Of a stretch of 64,000 bases of DNA, positions 6,825 through 15,062 are shown piece by piece (position 1 is the first letter of the stretch; every line of letters begins with the position of its first letter). The stretch covers positions 508,001 through 572,000 of the forward strand of contig CAJIZV010000003.1 of the NCBI GenBank assembly GCA_905181935.1. The letters run 5' to 3'. The position numbers were made by a program, and so were the translations under genes. Under the pieces are notes generated by a model. The model was not told the origin of the DNA. It made no database searches and saw only the letters and a program-made list of their open reading frames with translations. Origin of the DNA: an uncultured Amylibacter sp. GTDB lineage: Bacteria; Pseudomonadota; Alphaproteobacteria; Rhodobacterales; Rhodobacteraceae.

Positions 6825-9056
6825 ATGTTGCGAGCTCTCAGTCTTGTATTTTTATTTTTTGCTACAACATCGGCATCTGCTCAGTGTGATTTTAAAACTG
6901 GTCAATATATCGAGGAGTTGAGCAGCCCACGAAATATTGAGAAGATTACTATTACTATACCCAACAACGCTAAATGGCAAAAAAATGCTATGAAAATAGT
7001 CCTGTCGCCTACCCAAAACATCCCAACTAAACTGAAGAAAAAATTCAAAGCTAAATTCGAAATAATTTATGCTTTTGGATCTTGTGTTTTTCAGGGGAGT
7101 GTAAAGCAAAATGGAGATTGGCGTGATCATATTTCGTTGGCACCAGAAGGTATCATTAGGTCACTGAATGCGAAGTTAGATCAGGGCAATATTCTTAATA
7201 GTGTCCAGTTTAAATTGCTGCTTCCAGAGACAAGAGGTGGATTGAATGAAGTCTTTGGTGTCTCAGTCTTAAAGGCACTAGATTTTATAACCCCTGAGAC
7301 TTTTCAGGTTGTTGTTTCAGTCAACGGGATTGAATCCGTGATGCTTTTTCAGGAAGCAGCAAGAAAAGAGCTTCTTGAGCGAAATTACAAGCGAGAGGGA
7401 CCTTTGTTCGAAGGCGATGAATCGATTATCTGGGGCAATGATCGGCTAAGAAATGATGATGAGTCTTTATCTAGATTGGAAAATAAAAACTGGTTTCTCA
7501 AGGGAGCGAGTTCCCAAGAGATTACTCTTCGAGCCTTTAGTGATTTGCAATACGCATACATGATAAGAGGAAATAACTCAGCCGAAATGGGACAGTACAT
7601 AGATCCAAACGCTTTAAATAATTTGGCTAACAGCCAAAATCTGTCGTTTCCACAGTTTCATTTTGCAATGCAGGCTCTAGGTGCCGACCATGGTTTCGTC
7701 TTCCACAATAGAAAATTTTATTTTAACGTATTCGACAGCTCTTTTGAACCAGTTTACTATGACGGAAATGTTTTTTCATCTTTCAATAATTTAAGAATGC
7801 GTGCGGCAAGCCATATACCGTTCGATGGAAATATTATTAGAAACGCCTATGACAATCTCGACGTTACGTTGTACGGAGATTTAATTCTAAGCGACCAGAT
7901 CAAGGACAACTCTAAAAATTATTTTTTAGAACGTTCGGGTTTGCTTAATGATGACGCATCCAAATCTTTCGAAAGCTATTGGGAAGTTTTCAGTCTTCGA
8001 GCAAAAAAACTCCAGAACGAGATTTACGCTACGCGTTCAGTCGGAAAAGTAAATAATTCTATATTGTCATCGTATAATTATCTTGAGCAATTGGATGTAT
8101 TTATTGAGCGTGCAAATAAAAATAACTCTATCGATTTATTAGCTCTTGGGTCGCCCAAAAAAGATAAAGGTAGCTATCTCCTTGAGTTGCAAAATCAACA
8201 GAACAAAAGAATCAGCAGTGCTGAGCTTGCTAATATTTTGTCAAAAAATGAATTGAATGGAAAACGTGTCACACTTTTAAACTACAATAAAAATAATAAG
8301 AATCAGAAAACGTCAGTGCGTGAATTTCAAGATGGCGAAATAATTTCAAGTGTTAACCTTAAAGTCAGTGTCAATAATGACAATAGAACATTGAAATTTG
8401 ATCAACTTAACCCGACAGATTGGGTGTTATTGAAAGATTTAACGCTCAAAGACTGGAAAATTGAGTTTGCCGGCTCGTCTGAAATTTCTCAAAGTTCTAT
8501 CGAACAACGGTTCAACGATGTTGGACTGACCGGTTGTCTAAATTTTTATAATAGCAAATTTAAAAGCGTAGACATTAGTGTTACCGACGGCGGGTGTGAG
8601 GATAGTTTGAATTTAGTTAATGCTGACGGTTTTCTCGACGAAGTAAGAATTACAAATGCTTTTGCCGATGCTGTAGATATTGATTTTTCAAATATCTCAA
8701 TTGGAAGCCTGGTAGTAAACAAAGCTGGAAATGATTGTTTCGATGTCAGTAGTGGAAACTATAAAATCAAAAAAGCTGAGCTGACCCAGTGTGGTGACAA
8801 AGGCATATCAGTAGGAGAAGCTTCTCGACTCAATGCAGAGAATATTAGTTTATTCTCAGTAAATATAGGCGTTTCCTCTAAAGATTCTTCAAAGGTTGAC
8901 ATTTCAACAGCTGTCATATCGGCAGCAATTACTTGCATCGAAGTAAAGAATAAAAAGCAAGAGTTTGGTGGTGCCGCTCTGCACGTCGGTTACCTCGATT
9001 GTGATGGAACTACTGATGTAGATAAACACTCAGAACTCAAGGTAGGTCTTCAATGA
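6825..9056 (+). CDS. exported CotH-like kinase with beta-helix C-terminus
   Basis: This 743-residue protein begins with a signal peptide (residues 1-20, ending ASAQ), so it acts outside the cytoplasmic membrane. Residues ~100-420 look like the CotH kinase fold: an ERNYKREGPLFEGDE segment near 188, and a catalytic-core-like region with FYFNVFDSSFEPVYYDGN near 300-320. CotH in Bacillus is an atypical protein kinase; the fold match here is by motif, not alignment. From about 560 to the end, short Asn/Asp/Gly-rich repeats (DCFDVSSG, DKGISVGE) suggest a right-handed beta-helix as in carbohydrate-active or surface proteins. It starts one base after DUF4956 and overlaps the VTC gene by four bases. 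Confidence 0.75.
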   Translation: MLRALSLVFLFFATTSASAQCDFKTGQYIEELSSPRNIEKITITIPNNAKWQKNAMKIVLSPTQNIPTKLKKKFKAKFEIIYAFGSCVFQGSVKQNGDWRDHISLAPEGIIRSLNAKLDQGNILNSVQFKLLLPETRGGLNEVFGVSVLKALDFITPETFQVVVSVNGIESVMLFQEAARKELLERNYKREGPLFEGDESIIWGNDRLRNDDESLSRLENKNWFLKGASSQEITLRAFSDLQYAYMIRGNNSAEMGQYIDPNALNNLANSQNLSFPQFHFAMQALGADHGFVFHNRKFYFNVFDSSFEPVYYDGNVFSSFNNLRMRAASHIPFDGNIIRNAYDNLDVTLYGDLILSDQIKDNSKNYFLERSGLLNDDASKSFESYWEVFSLRAKKLQNEIYATRSVGKVNNSILSSYNYLEQLDVFIERANKNNSIDLLALGSPKKDKGSYLLELQNQQNKRISSAELANILSKNELNGKRVTLLNYNKNNKNQKTSVREFQDGEIISSVNLKVSVNNDNRTLKFDQLNPTDWVLLKDLTLKDWKIEFAGSSEISQSSIEQRFNDVGLTGCLNFYNSKFKSVDISVTDGGCEDSLNLVNADGFLDEVRITNAFADAVDIDFSNISIGSLVVNKAGNDCFDVSSGNYKIKKAELTQCGDKGISVGEASRLNAENISLFSVNIGVSSKDSSKVDISTAVISAAITCIEVKNKKQEFGGAALHVGYLDCDGTTDVDKHSELKVGLQ

Positions 9057-9661
9057 GTTTTAGAAAAGAGAAGAAATTTCGGGTCACTGTGAGTGATTTT
9101 TATAAGTTTCAAGATCAATTGTATCAACAAGGAATGGAAACACTTTTTGAGCCACGCCTCATTACCAGTGTATATTTTGATACAGTCGACTTGAACATGT
9201 TTAACGATTCCGAAGAAGGTGTTCTGCCCCGCAAGAAAGTGCGGATAAGGTGGTACAATGATGACCAGCTATTTACTTTAGAAAATAAAACTTCAAGCAT
9301 AGAAGGACGCTTTAAAGTGACTTCTAAGCTGGAAAATAGCATCTCAGAACAAGAACTTTTTACACGAAATCGTCTAGATGCACAATATGGACAAATTCAG
9401 CCCACATTGAAAGTTTCATACAAAAGGTCGTATTTTATTTTTAAAGAAATGCGCATAACATTTGATAAAGACATTTTTTACCAGAACCTTAAATACGCAG
9501 ACAAGAGAAAATATCACGATCCTGAGCGTGTCATTGAAATCAAAATACCTTCCAATTGCCCAGATGATTTTGTTGAAAGACTCATACCATTTCCGACAGC
9601 TAGGTTTTCTAAATATTCCAGGGGATTACTCTTATCACTAGGCGATTTGAATGAAGCATAA
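9053..9661 (+). CDS. VTC-domain protein (polyphosphate polymerase family)
   Basis: A 202-residue cytoplasmic VTC domain, the tunnel fold found in eukaryotic polyphosphate polymerase Vtc4 and the CYTH superfamily. Recognisable parts are the RKEKKFRV start, the SVYFDT strand, the charged KKVRIRWY strand, ENKTS, and TLKVSYKRSYF near residue 120. Basic residues lining these strands bind the polyphosphate or triphosphate in the family. It overlaps CotH by four bases (ATGA) and the next gene by 11 bases. Bacterial homologues in DUF4956/CotH contexts lack a demonstrated substrate, so polymer synthesis is inferred from fold only. Confidence 0.82.
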   Translation: MSFRKEKKFRVTVSDFYKFQDQLYQQGMETLFEPRLITSVYFDTVDLNMFNDSEEGVLPRKKVRIRWYNDDQLFTLENKTSSIEGRFKVTSKLENSISEQELFTRNRLDAQYGQIQPTLKVSYKRSYFIFKEMRITFDKDIFYQNLKYADKRKYHDPERVIEIKIPSNCPDDFVERLIPFPTARFSKYSRGLLLSLGDLNEA

Positions 9662-10544
9662 TAGTTTGAAAAAAATATCCTTAAGTATTTGTTTTTTGTT
9701 AATATTTTGGGCTGTATACCTATTAGGGTTTGCATCTGGAGTAAAAAAATATTTTCCATATACTGCTTCAAGAATTGAAGGAATTGGACTTTATGAGATA
9801 GAGAAAGAAATTAACGAAAGATATAACATTCCAGAATTGACAACTCTGCCCGATAATTTTTCTGTAATAATTGGGCATGCTTATGGAACTCATAAGAATG
9901 CCAAAAATGATGATTTTATTGCTGGAAAAGATTTTAAATTTTTAGTAAAAAAAGCACATAGCCTTGGTATGTATATTATTTTAGATTAACGTGTGTTTGT
10001 ACCATCAAAGCAAAAATGGGAACGATTATTTAACGAATTTGGTTCACGAGATATGGTGTTAGTTGCACCAGGAAATCATGATGTGGGACGTCCAGATTCT
10101 AGAGACGTTTTCAAAGCCAGTAATTTTATAAGACAGGACTATCCCTATGAAGTGAAAATTAATGGTTCTAATCTTGTGCTAGACGATAGTGTTTCCTCTA
10201 ATTGGATTGTGGATAATAAGGTTAAACGTCAAATTTTAAATTCTGAAAATGAAAGTACTTTAGTTGCGCGACATCATATTCTGATATCCGAACTTTCAAA
10301 ATTTGCAAATGCGAGTAATTCTCCAGTACCGCTTCCCTCCGTTAAAAGTTTTATAAAAAATTTCCCAAGTCAAAAATCGGTAACCTGGATTATGGGAGAT
10401 GGTGGTGCATTTGATCATCTACCTAGAATTACCTGTCATTCGTATGGCAACCATCGCTTTATTGTTAATGGGATCGGAGAATTGAAAAATGATACTCTGC
10501 TCATATTACATGACGGAAACATTTTTTCACATATAATACGGTAA
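9651..10544 (+). pseudogene. metallophosphoesterase interrupted by an in-frame TAA
   Basis: One continuous frame of 298 codons encodes a membrane-anchored calcineurin-like phosphoesterase but carries a TAA at 9987-9989 (codon 113). The upstream part has an N-terminal membrane helix (ISLSICFLLIFWAVYLLGF) and the first family strand VIIGHAYGTH. The downstream part has the GNHDV motif and later ARHH and GDGGAFDH metal-site segments. The stop falls where the second metal motif (GD) is expected, just before VFVPSKQKWERLF. The frame is otherwise intact and still follows the VTC gene with an 11-base overlap. It is either a recently inactivated gene or a sequence error; as written, no full-length enzyme is made. 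Confidence 0.75.
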
Positions 10545-10726
10545 GTTCTAATGCTTTAGGATCTTAGTTTCTTAAGAGTAAATTTTACTATATATATATT
10601 TTGGTGTCAGCGTGTTTAGAATATTTTGGTTGGTAAAAAACTATAATAAATATTTAAAATTTAAGGATCGGTTTTGACTTAGCAATACTTCTGATGGAAA
10701 TCCGCTAAACATTAAAACTTTTTATG
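10545..10726. other. spacer between the broken phosphoesterase and a gene relic
   Basis: No gene is seen. The stretch is AT-rich and ends with a phrase similar to one found before the DUF4956 gene (ACATTAAAACTTTTTATG at 10708-10725). Confidence 0.35.
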
Positions 10727-11225
10727 TTACTTGAACCTGCTTAATATGTCTTCCAAGCGCACTTCAACTGCACCAATATTCTCATCCAAGAAGTATCGTC
10801 CAATGAGTTCTACTGCCTCGGACAGTTGTCCCAGAACTTTGCTTAAATTTTATTTTCAGTATCAAATACCAAGTCGCAAGCCTCAAAGTGAGTGCGATGA
10901 AACGAGTACATATTGTGATTAACCATCAAGTATTCAGTCCAATTATCAACAAAGTAATCGCTATAATCATCTGCATGAGCATACATATCATTGAGCGTCA
11001 TAAACTCATTCAGCGGAGAGTCGTTTGGCACTGGTAACTGTATTTCGCCTCTAGCGATGCGTATATCTTGTTTCATAGCATCGCTGCCAATCATCCAAGT
11101 TTTAATATCACTAGTAAGTGGGTCGTTGCGAGCAAAAGATCTGTTCTTGCCTGCCATTTGACTTGGAGAACTACTATCCAGACTTATTTTGAAATTCTCT
11201 CGACCTAATGCTTTTTGTAGATTGA
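10727..11225 (-). pseudogene. frameshifted remnant of an unrecognised protein
   Basis: On the minus strand a protein-like frame runs from about 11210 through KISLDSSSPSQMAGKNRSF to a stop at 10843-10845. The sequence then continues in a shifted frame (KVLGQLSEAVELIGRYF ... VEVRLEDILSRFK) to a stop at 10727-10729. The shift falls in an A-rich run near 10845-10860. No intact start is visible and a stop lies just upstream of the conserved part. The composition is ordinary soluble protein, with an aromatic/His stretch (NHNMYSFHRTHFEACDLVFD). It vaguely resembles the C-terminal part of sulfotransferase-type enzymes, but I do not claim that family. Confidence 0.5.
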
Positions 11226-11320
11226 TTTAATGCAAATTACACTTCAAATCATCAGCATTAATCATTTACTGGCATCACCTCTGGTTTTTGAAACCATCAA
11301 TGCAGCTATGCCGGCAAAGC

Positions 11321-11369
11321 GACCACTTTCCAAAATATGACATTTGGCAAGTAAGGGCGGAAAGCGGTC
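11321..11369. repeat. imperfect inverted repeat in intergenic DNA
   Basis: GACCACTTTCC at 11321-11331 faces GGAAAGCGGTC at 11359-11369, a 10-of-11 inverted match around a 27-base loop. It sits about where base composition shifts to the G+C-richer catabolic block, in a stretch (11226-11482) with no gene. Short repeats of this flavour are common between genes in Rhodobacteraceae; whether this is one of them needs a genome-wide search. Confidence 0.4.
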
Positions 11370-11482
11370 ATTTGTGGGAGTGTAATTCAGCTCTTATTCG
11401 CGCTCAAAGCCGACATTGAATACAGAGACTAACCATGCATAAGTTTTCTTTTCGAACTCGTCTTAGCGGCAGCGGGTCTGGG

Positions 11483-12187
11483 CTACATATTAGCCAAAGT
11501 ATGTTCCAAACCCTTGCGGATATGAACTTCCAGTACCTTTGTAGCTGCATCAACATCACGTACAAGGGCTGCATCAAACATTTGCTTATGCTCTTTTGCC
11601 GCGGCTTCTCCGCGATCGGTGATTACGAGCATCTGGTAACGCAAATATTTGTCGTAAATGATGGCATGTAACGACATGAGGTTTTGTGAGTTACAGGCCT
11701 CAATGAGTGTTTTGTGAAATTCCCAATCGTATCGTTTCCACAATTCTTTTTGTGACGTGTCTCCAGACAGCATTTTTTCTTCCGTAAGGCGAAGCTTGTG
11801 GTGCGCGGCAACGAGGTTGCCTTCCCAATCGGCATCTCCGTTTTCGATTGATGTTTTTAATGCAGAGCATTCCAAGAGGATGCGCAGGTTGGCTATTTCT
11901 GTAAGGTCTTCTTTGGATACGGAACGCACGAAAAAACCGCGCTGTTCGGCGGCTTCGACAAAGCCATCACTTGATAAACGGTTCAATGTTTCACGCAATG
12001 TTGAAACGCTTGCTTCGTATTGCTGTTTCAAAGCATCGAGTTTTAATTTGCTGCCAGGGGCAAGTGTACCAAAGATAATATCTTTCTTGATCCGCTCGTA
12101 GGTACTGGAACCAACAGTGTTTATCGCTCTTGTCATAGATTTGTCTCGTATCATCATTCGTTCAGTCACCTGTAACACGTTTATCAT
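11483..12187 (-). CDS. GntR-family transcriptional regulator (FadR/FCD subfamily)
   Basis: A 234-residue DNA-binding regulator. Residues ~25-90 form the winged helix-turn-helix (TYERIKKDIIFGTLAPGSKL, then VSTLRETLNRLSSDGFV), and residues ~95-230 form the helical FCD ligand-binding domain with the NLRILLECSALK and DWEFHKTLIEAC segments. FCD regulators usually sense a small organic acid. It is divergent from the oxidoreductase gene at 12290 and is the only regulator in the cluster. The start at 12187 has a GAGAAG site; an ATG at 12136 (MTRAIN) is also plausible. ATATCATA-type half-sites in its promoter and in two other cluster promoters suggest it controls the cluster and itself. Confidence 0.88.
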   Translation of the reverse strand: MINVLQVTERMMIRDKSMTRAINTVGSSTYERIKKDIIFGTLAPGSKLKLDALKQQYEASVSTLRETLNRLSSDGFVEAAEQRGFFVRSVSKEDLTEIANLRILLECSALKTSIENGDADWEGNLVAAHHKLRLTEEKMLSGDTSQKELWKRYDWEFHKTLIEACNSQNLMSLHAIIYDKYLRYQMLVITDRGEAAAKEHKQMFDAALVRDVDAATKVLEVHIRKGLEHTLANM

Positions 12188-12240
12188 ATACTTCTCAACT
12201 CTGGATAAAAAATGATTATATTTAAAATATCATATATTAT
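12181..12240. promoter_or_regulatory. divergent promoter region with ATATCATA half-sites
   Basis: TATCATATA at 12182-12190 overlaps the gntR start codon and ATATCATA occurs at 12227-12234, 45 bases apart on the same strand. The same octamer recurs in the promoters at 13371 and 18944, both inside this cluster. This is a plausible GntR operator; no binding data are implied. Confidence 0.45.
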
Positions 12241-12289
12241 TGCGAATCTGTGATTTTCGAGTTACGGTCGTTTAAAAGAAGAACTAGGG

Positions 12290-13369
12290 ATGAAGATGAC
12301 TGAGATAATTAACCTTGTTGTTGTTGGCGCGGGATTGGTTGGGCTTCGGCACATCAACGCGATTTCACAGCAGGCGGGTGTAACACTTGCGGGTGTCGTA
12401 GAGCCAAATTTAACTGCTGAGATTACGGAATTGGGAGCTCCTTGTTTTGAAAACCTAGATGCAATGTTTGAAACAATTTCGCCAGATGGTGTTATTTTGT
12501 CAACTCCGACGCCAATGCATGTTTCGCAAGGCCTGAAGTGTATTGAGAATGGGTGCCCTATTTTGATTGAAAAACCTTTGGCGACATCGGCAAGTGAGGC
12601 TAAAATCTTAACTGATGCCGCAAGCGCTGCTAATGTAGCACTGTTGGTTGGTCATCATCGCCGCCACAACCCGCTAATCCAAAAAGCGAGCGAGTTGATT
12701 TCAAATGGTGCAATTGGTGAAATTAGGGCGGCACAGGTAACCTGCTGGTTCTACAAGCCGGATGATTATTTTGATATTGCGCCATGGCGCAAACAAAAGG
12801 GTGCGGGTCCGATTTCGGTGAACCTTGTCCATGACGTAGATTTGATGCGCCATTTTTGTGGCGAGGTAGTTAGCGTTCAAGCGCAGATGGCGCCATCACG
12901 CCGTGGTTTCGAAAACGAAGATCTGGCTGCGGCTGTATTGCGGTTTGAAAGTGGTGCCATTGGCACGATCACCGTTTCCGACAGTATCGTTTCGCCGTGG
13001 AGTTGGGAGCTTACATCGCGGGAATATCCGATTTATCCTACAACATCTGAATCTTGTTATCTTTTGGGTGGCTCAAAGGGTTCTTTGTCAGTTCCCGATC
13101 TGACGGTCTGGTCGCATCAAGGTGATCGAAATTGGTGGAATCCAATTTCTGGCACTGTTGCACCGCGCCCTTCATCTGATCCGTTGATTAATCAAATTGG
13201 GAACTTTGCGGATGTCATTCGTGGCGATGCATCACCAGTCGTCTCTGGCATCGAGGGTTTGAAAACGATGCTGGTCATCGAAGCAATTCAAAAAGCGGCC
13301 AAAAGCCAAGTGTTGGTTAACATTCCATTATTTTCTGATGGGGAAGGTGGAGATGTTGCTGTTGAATAA
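12290..13369 (+). CDS. Gfo/Idh/MocA family oxidoreductase
   Basis: A 359-residue NAD(P)-dependent dehydrogenase. The N-terminal Rossmann fold shows VVGAGLVGLRHINAI, and the EKPLATS motif near residue 93 contains the conserved Lys. The C-terminal alpha/beta substrate domain includes NLVHDVDLMRHFCG, where His and Asp suit proton transfer. Family members oxidise hydroxyl groups of sugars, inositols or cyclic acids. It is the first gene on the plus strand of the G+C-rich cluster, separated from the TRAP operon by a 104-base regulatory gap. An ATG at 12296 (MTEIIN) is an alternative start. The substrate is unknown; it probably oxidises the imported compound or an intermediate. Confidence 0.85.
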   Translation: MKMTEIINLVVVGAGLVGLRHINAISQQAGVTLAGVVEPNLTAEITELGAPCFENLDAMFETISPDGVILSTPTPMHVSQGLKCIENGCPILIEKPLATSASEAKILTDAASAANVALLVGHHRRHNPLIQKASELISNGAIGEIRAAQVTCWFYKPDDYFDIAPWRKQKGAGPISVNLVHDVDLMRHFCGEVVSVQAQMAPSRRGFENEDLAAAVLRFESGAIGTITVSDSIVSPWSWELTSREYPIYPTTSESCYLLGGSKGSLSVPDLTVWSHQGDRNWWNPISGTVAPRPSSDPLINQIGNFADVIRGDASPVVSGIEGLKTMLVIEAIQKAAKSQVLVNIPLFSDGEGGDVAVE

Positions 13370-13425
13370 AATATCATATATTTTTGTAAATATATTGTAT
13401 AATGCTAAAACTATGATATGGTTTG
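13366..13425. promoter_or_regulatory. promoter of the TRAP operon with inverted ATATCATA half-sites
   Basis: ATATCATA at 13371-13378 and its complement TATGATAT at 13412-13419 flank a good -10 box, TATAAT at 13398-13403. A regulator bound to both half-sites would cover the promoter, which suits repression by the nearby GntR protein. The -35 is not obvious. Confidence 0.5.
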
Positions 13426-13473
13426 GCTTAATTTACTGCCCAAGTGGTGGTCTAACAGTCTGGGAGGACAAAC

Positions 13474-14484
13474 ATGAAACTTAATCTAACACGCCGTGTG
13501 GCAGTGGCTGCATTGATGGCTGCGACCGTATCGACCAGCATTCCTGCATTCGCAGATGGTCACTCAAAAGTACAGTTGCGTATGGCAACATCAGGTTCAG
13601 AAACGGATCAACGTTCTGTCGCGATGCAAAACGTATTTGCACCGCTTGTTGGCACATTCGCCAGCTTCGAGCCAAGCTATAACGGTACGATCTTTGCACA
13701 GGGTACAGAACTTGATGCGATCAGCCGTGGCAACTTGGAAATGTCAATCACATCAGCACAAGAGCTTGCACAGTTCTTCCCCGAATTCTCGATCTTCACT
13801 GCTGGATACGTTCACCAAGATGCCGAGCACCAAGTTGCTGTTTTCAATGACGCGCTAATGGACCCGTTCAAAGCCAAAGTAGAAGACGAGCTGGGTGTTA
13901 AGCTATTGTCAGTGATGTACTTGGGTCGTCGTCAGGTGAACCTACGTCAGTCTAAAGATGAATTGACTGTTAAAACACCGGCTGATCTGGCTGGCGTAAA
14001 CTTGCGTATGCCAGGTACGGATGCATGGCAGTTCTTGGGTAAAGCACTGGGTGCGGCACCGACACCAATGGCATTCTCTGAAGTTTACACAGGTCTGTCT
14101 ACTGGCGCTGTTGATGGTCAAGACAACCCATTGCCAACAGTTGTAGATAAGAAGTTCTACGAGGTGACAAAACAAATCGTTTTGACATCGCACCTTGTTG
14201 ATTTGAACTACATCGCGATCAACACAGCTGTATTTAACAAAATGTCAGCCGAGCAACAGGTAACTGTTCAAGCTGCAGCAGACGCAGCAGCAGCATCAGG
14301 TCGTCGTATTCAGCTTGAACTAGAGGGCAGCTTGGTTGCGTTCTTGGAAGAGCAGGGTATGGATGTTTACGAACCAGATACAGCAGCATTCCGCAATCAA
14401 GTACAATCCATGTACTTGGACAGCGAGTTTGCAGCAACATGGCCTGCAGGCGTTCTTGATAAAATCAACGCTTTAGGTAAATAA
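13474..14484 (+). CDS. dctP: TRAP transporter substrate-binding protein (DctP family)
   Basis: A 336-residue periplasmic solute-binding protein. A Sec signal peptide covers residues 1-27 (ending PAFADG). The mature chain has the family pattern: LRMATSGSETD at the first strand, LRMPGTDAWQFLGKALGAAPTPM in the middle and SEVYTGLSTGAVDGQDNPL with the ligand-lid helix. The Arg in NLRMPG is the conserved carboxylate-binding residue of TRAP proteins, so the ligand is expected to be an organic acid. It begins the operon with dctQ 23 bases downstream. The promoter carries ATATCATA half-sites. The exact ligand cannot be read from sequence. Confidence 0.92.
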   Translation: MKLNLTRRVAVAALMAATVSTSIPAFADGHSKVQLRMATSGSETDQRSVAMQNVFAPLVGTFASFEPSYNGTIFAQGTELDAISRGNLEMSITSAQELAQFFPEFSIFTAGYVHQDAEHQVAVFNDALMDPFKAKVEDELGVKLLSVMYLGRRQVNLRQSKDELTVKTPADLAGVNLRMPGTDAWQFLGKALGAAPTPMAFSEVYTGLSTGAVDGQDNPLPTVVDKKFYEVTKQIVLTSHLVDLNYIAINTAVFNKMSAEQQVTVQAAADAAAASGRRIQLELEGSLVAFLEEQGMDVYEPDTAAFRNQVQSMYLDSEFAATWPAGVLDKINALGK

Positions 14485-14507
14485 TTAAACACTAGAGGGA
14501 GAGCACC

Positions 14508-15062
14508 ATGGCCAAATTGATCAAAGGGTTCTCCCGCCTAGCAGAAGCGATTGCTGGCGGTTTACTGGCAGCAATATTTATAACATTCCTATTACAAATT
14601 GTTCTTAGATATTTTTTTACACCCGTTGGATGGACGCTGGAATTGATCGGCATCCTGTGGGTTTGGGTCATTTTCTTTAGCTGTGCATTTGTTGTGCGCG
14701 AGCAAGATCATGTGAAATTCGACATTATTTACTTGGCAGTTCCACGCGGCGCACGCCGCGTCATGGCATTGCTAAGTGCGGCCGCAATCGTTGTTGGCAT
14801 GCTGTATTCTTTTTTGCCCACTTGGGATTACATCGATTGGATGAAAATCCGTAAAACCTCGACTGTGCGTAATCCGTTTACGGGTTCAAAGATACCGATG
14901 CGTGATGTCTTTTCAGTTTACGCCGTGTTTATGGTCGCGGTTGGCACACGATACATGTGGTTGTTCATTGATGTGTTTCGTAACGACCCACCAAAAACAG
15001 AACTCGAAGTTGTCGTTGAAAACCTAGCCAAAGAAGATACAAAGAATGGAGATGCAACATGA
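14508..15062 (+). CDS. dctQ: TRAP transporter small permease (DctQ family)
   Basis: A 184-residue inner-membrane protein with four predicted helices, the small permease of the TRAP transporter. Typical features are the WTLELIGILWVWVIFF second helix and the REQDHVKFDII turn. A GAGGGAGAG ribosome-binding site precedes the ATG, and the gene overlaps dctM by four bases (ATGA). It forms a tripartite Na+-coupled importer with the flanking DctP and DctM proteins. Confidence 0.9.
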   Translation: MAKLIKGFSRLAEAIAGGLLAAIFITFLLQIVLRYFFTPVGWTLELIGILWVWVIFFSCAFVVREQDHVKFDIIYLAVPRGARRVMALLSAAAIVVGMLYSFLPTWDYIDWMKIRKTSTVRNPFTGSKIPMRDVFSVYAVFMVAVGTRYMWLFIDVFRNDPPKTELEVVVENLAKEDTKNGDAT

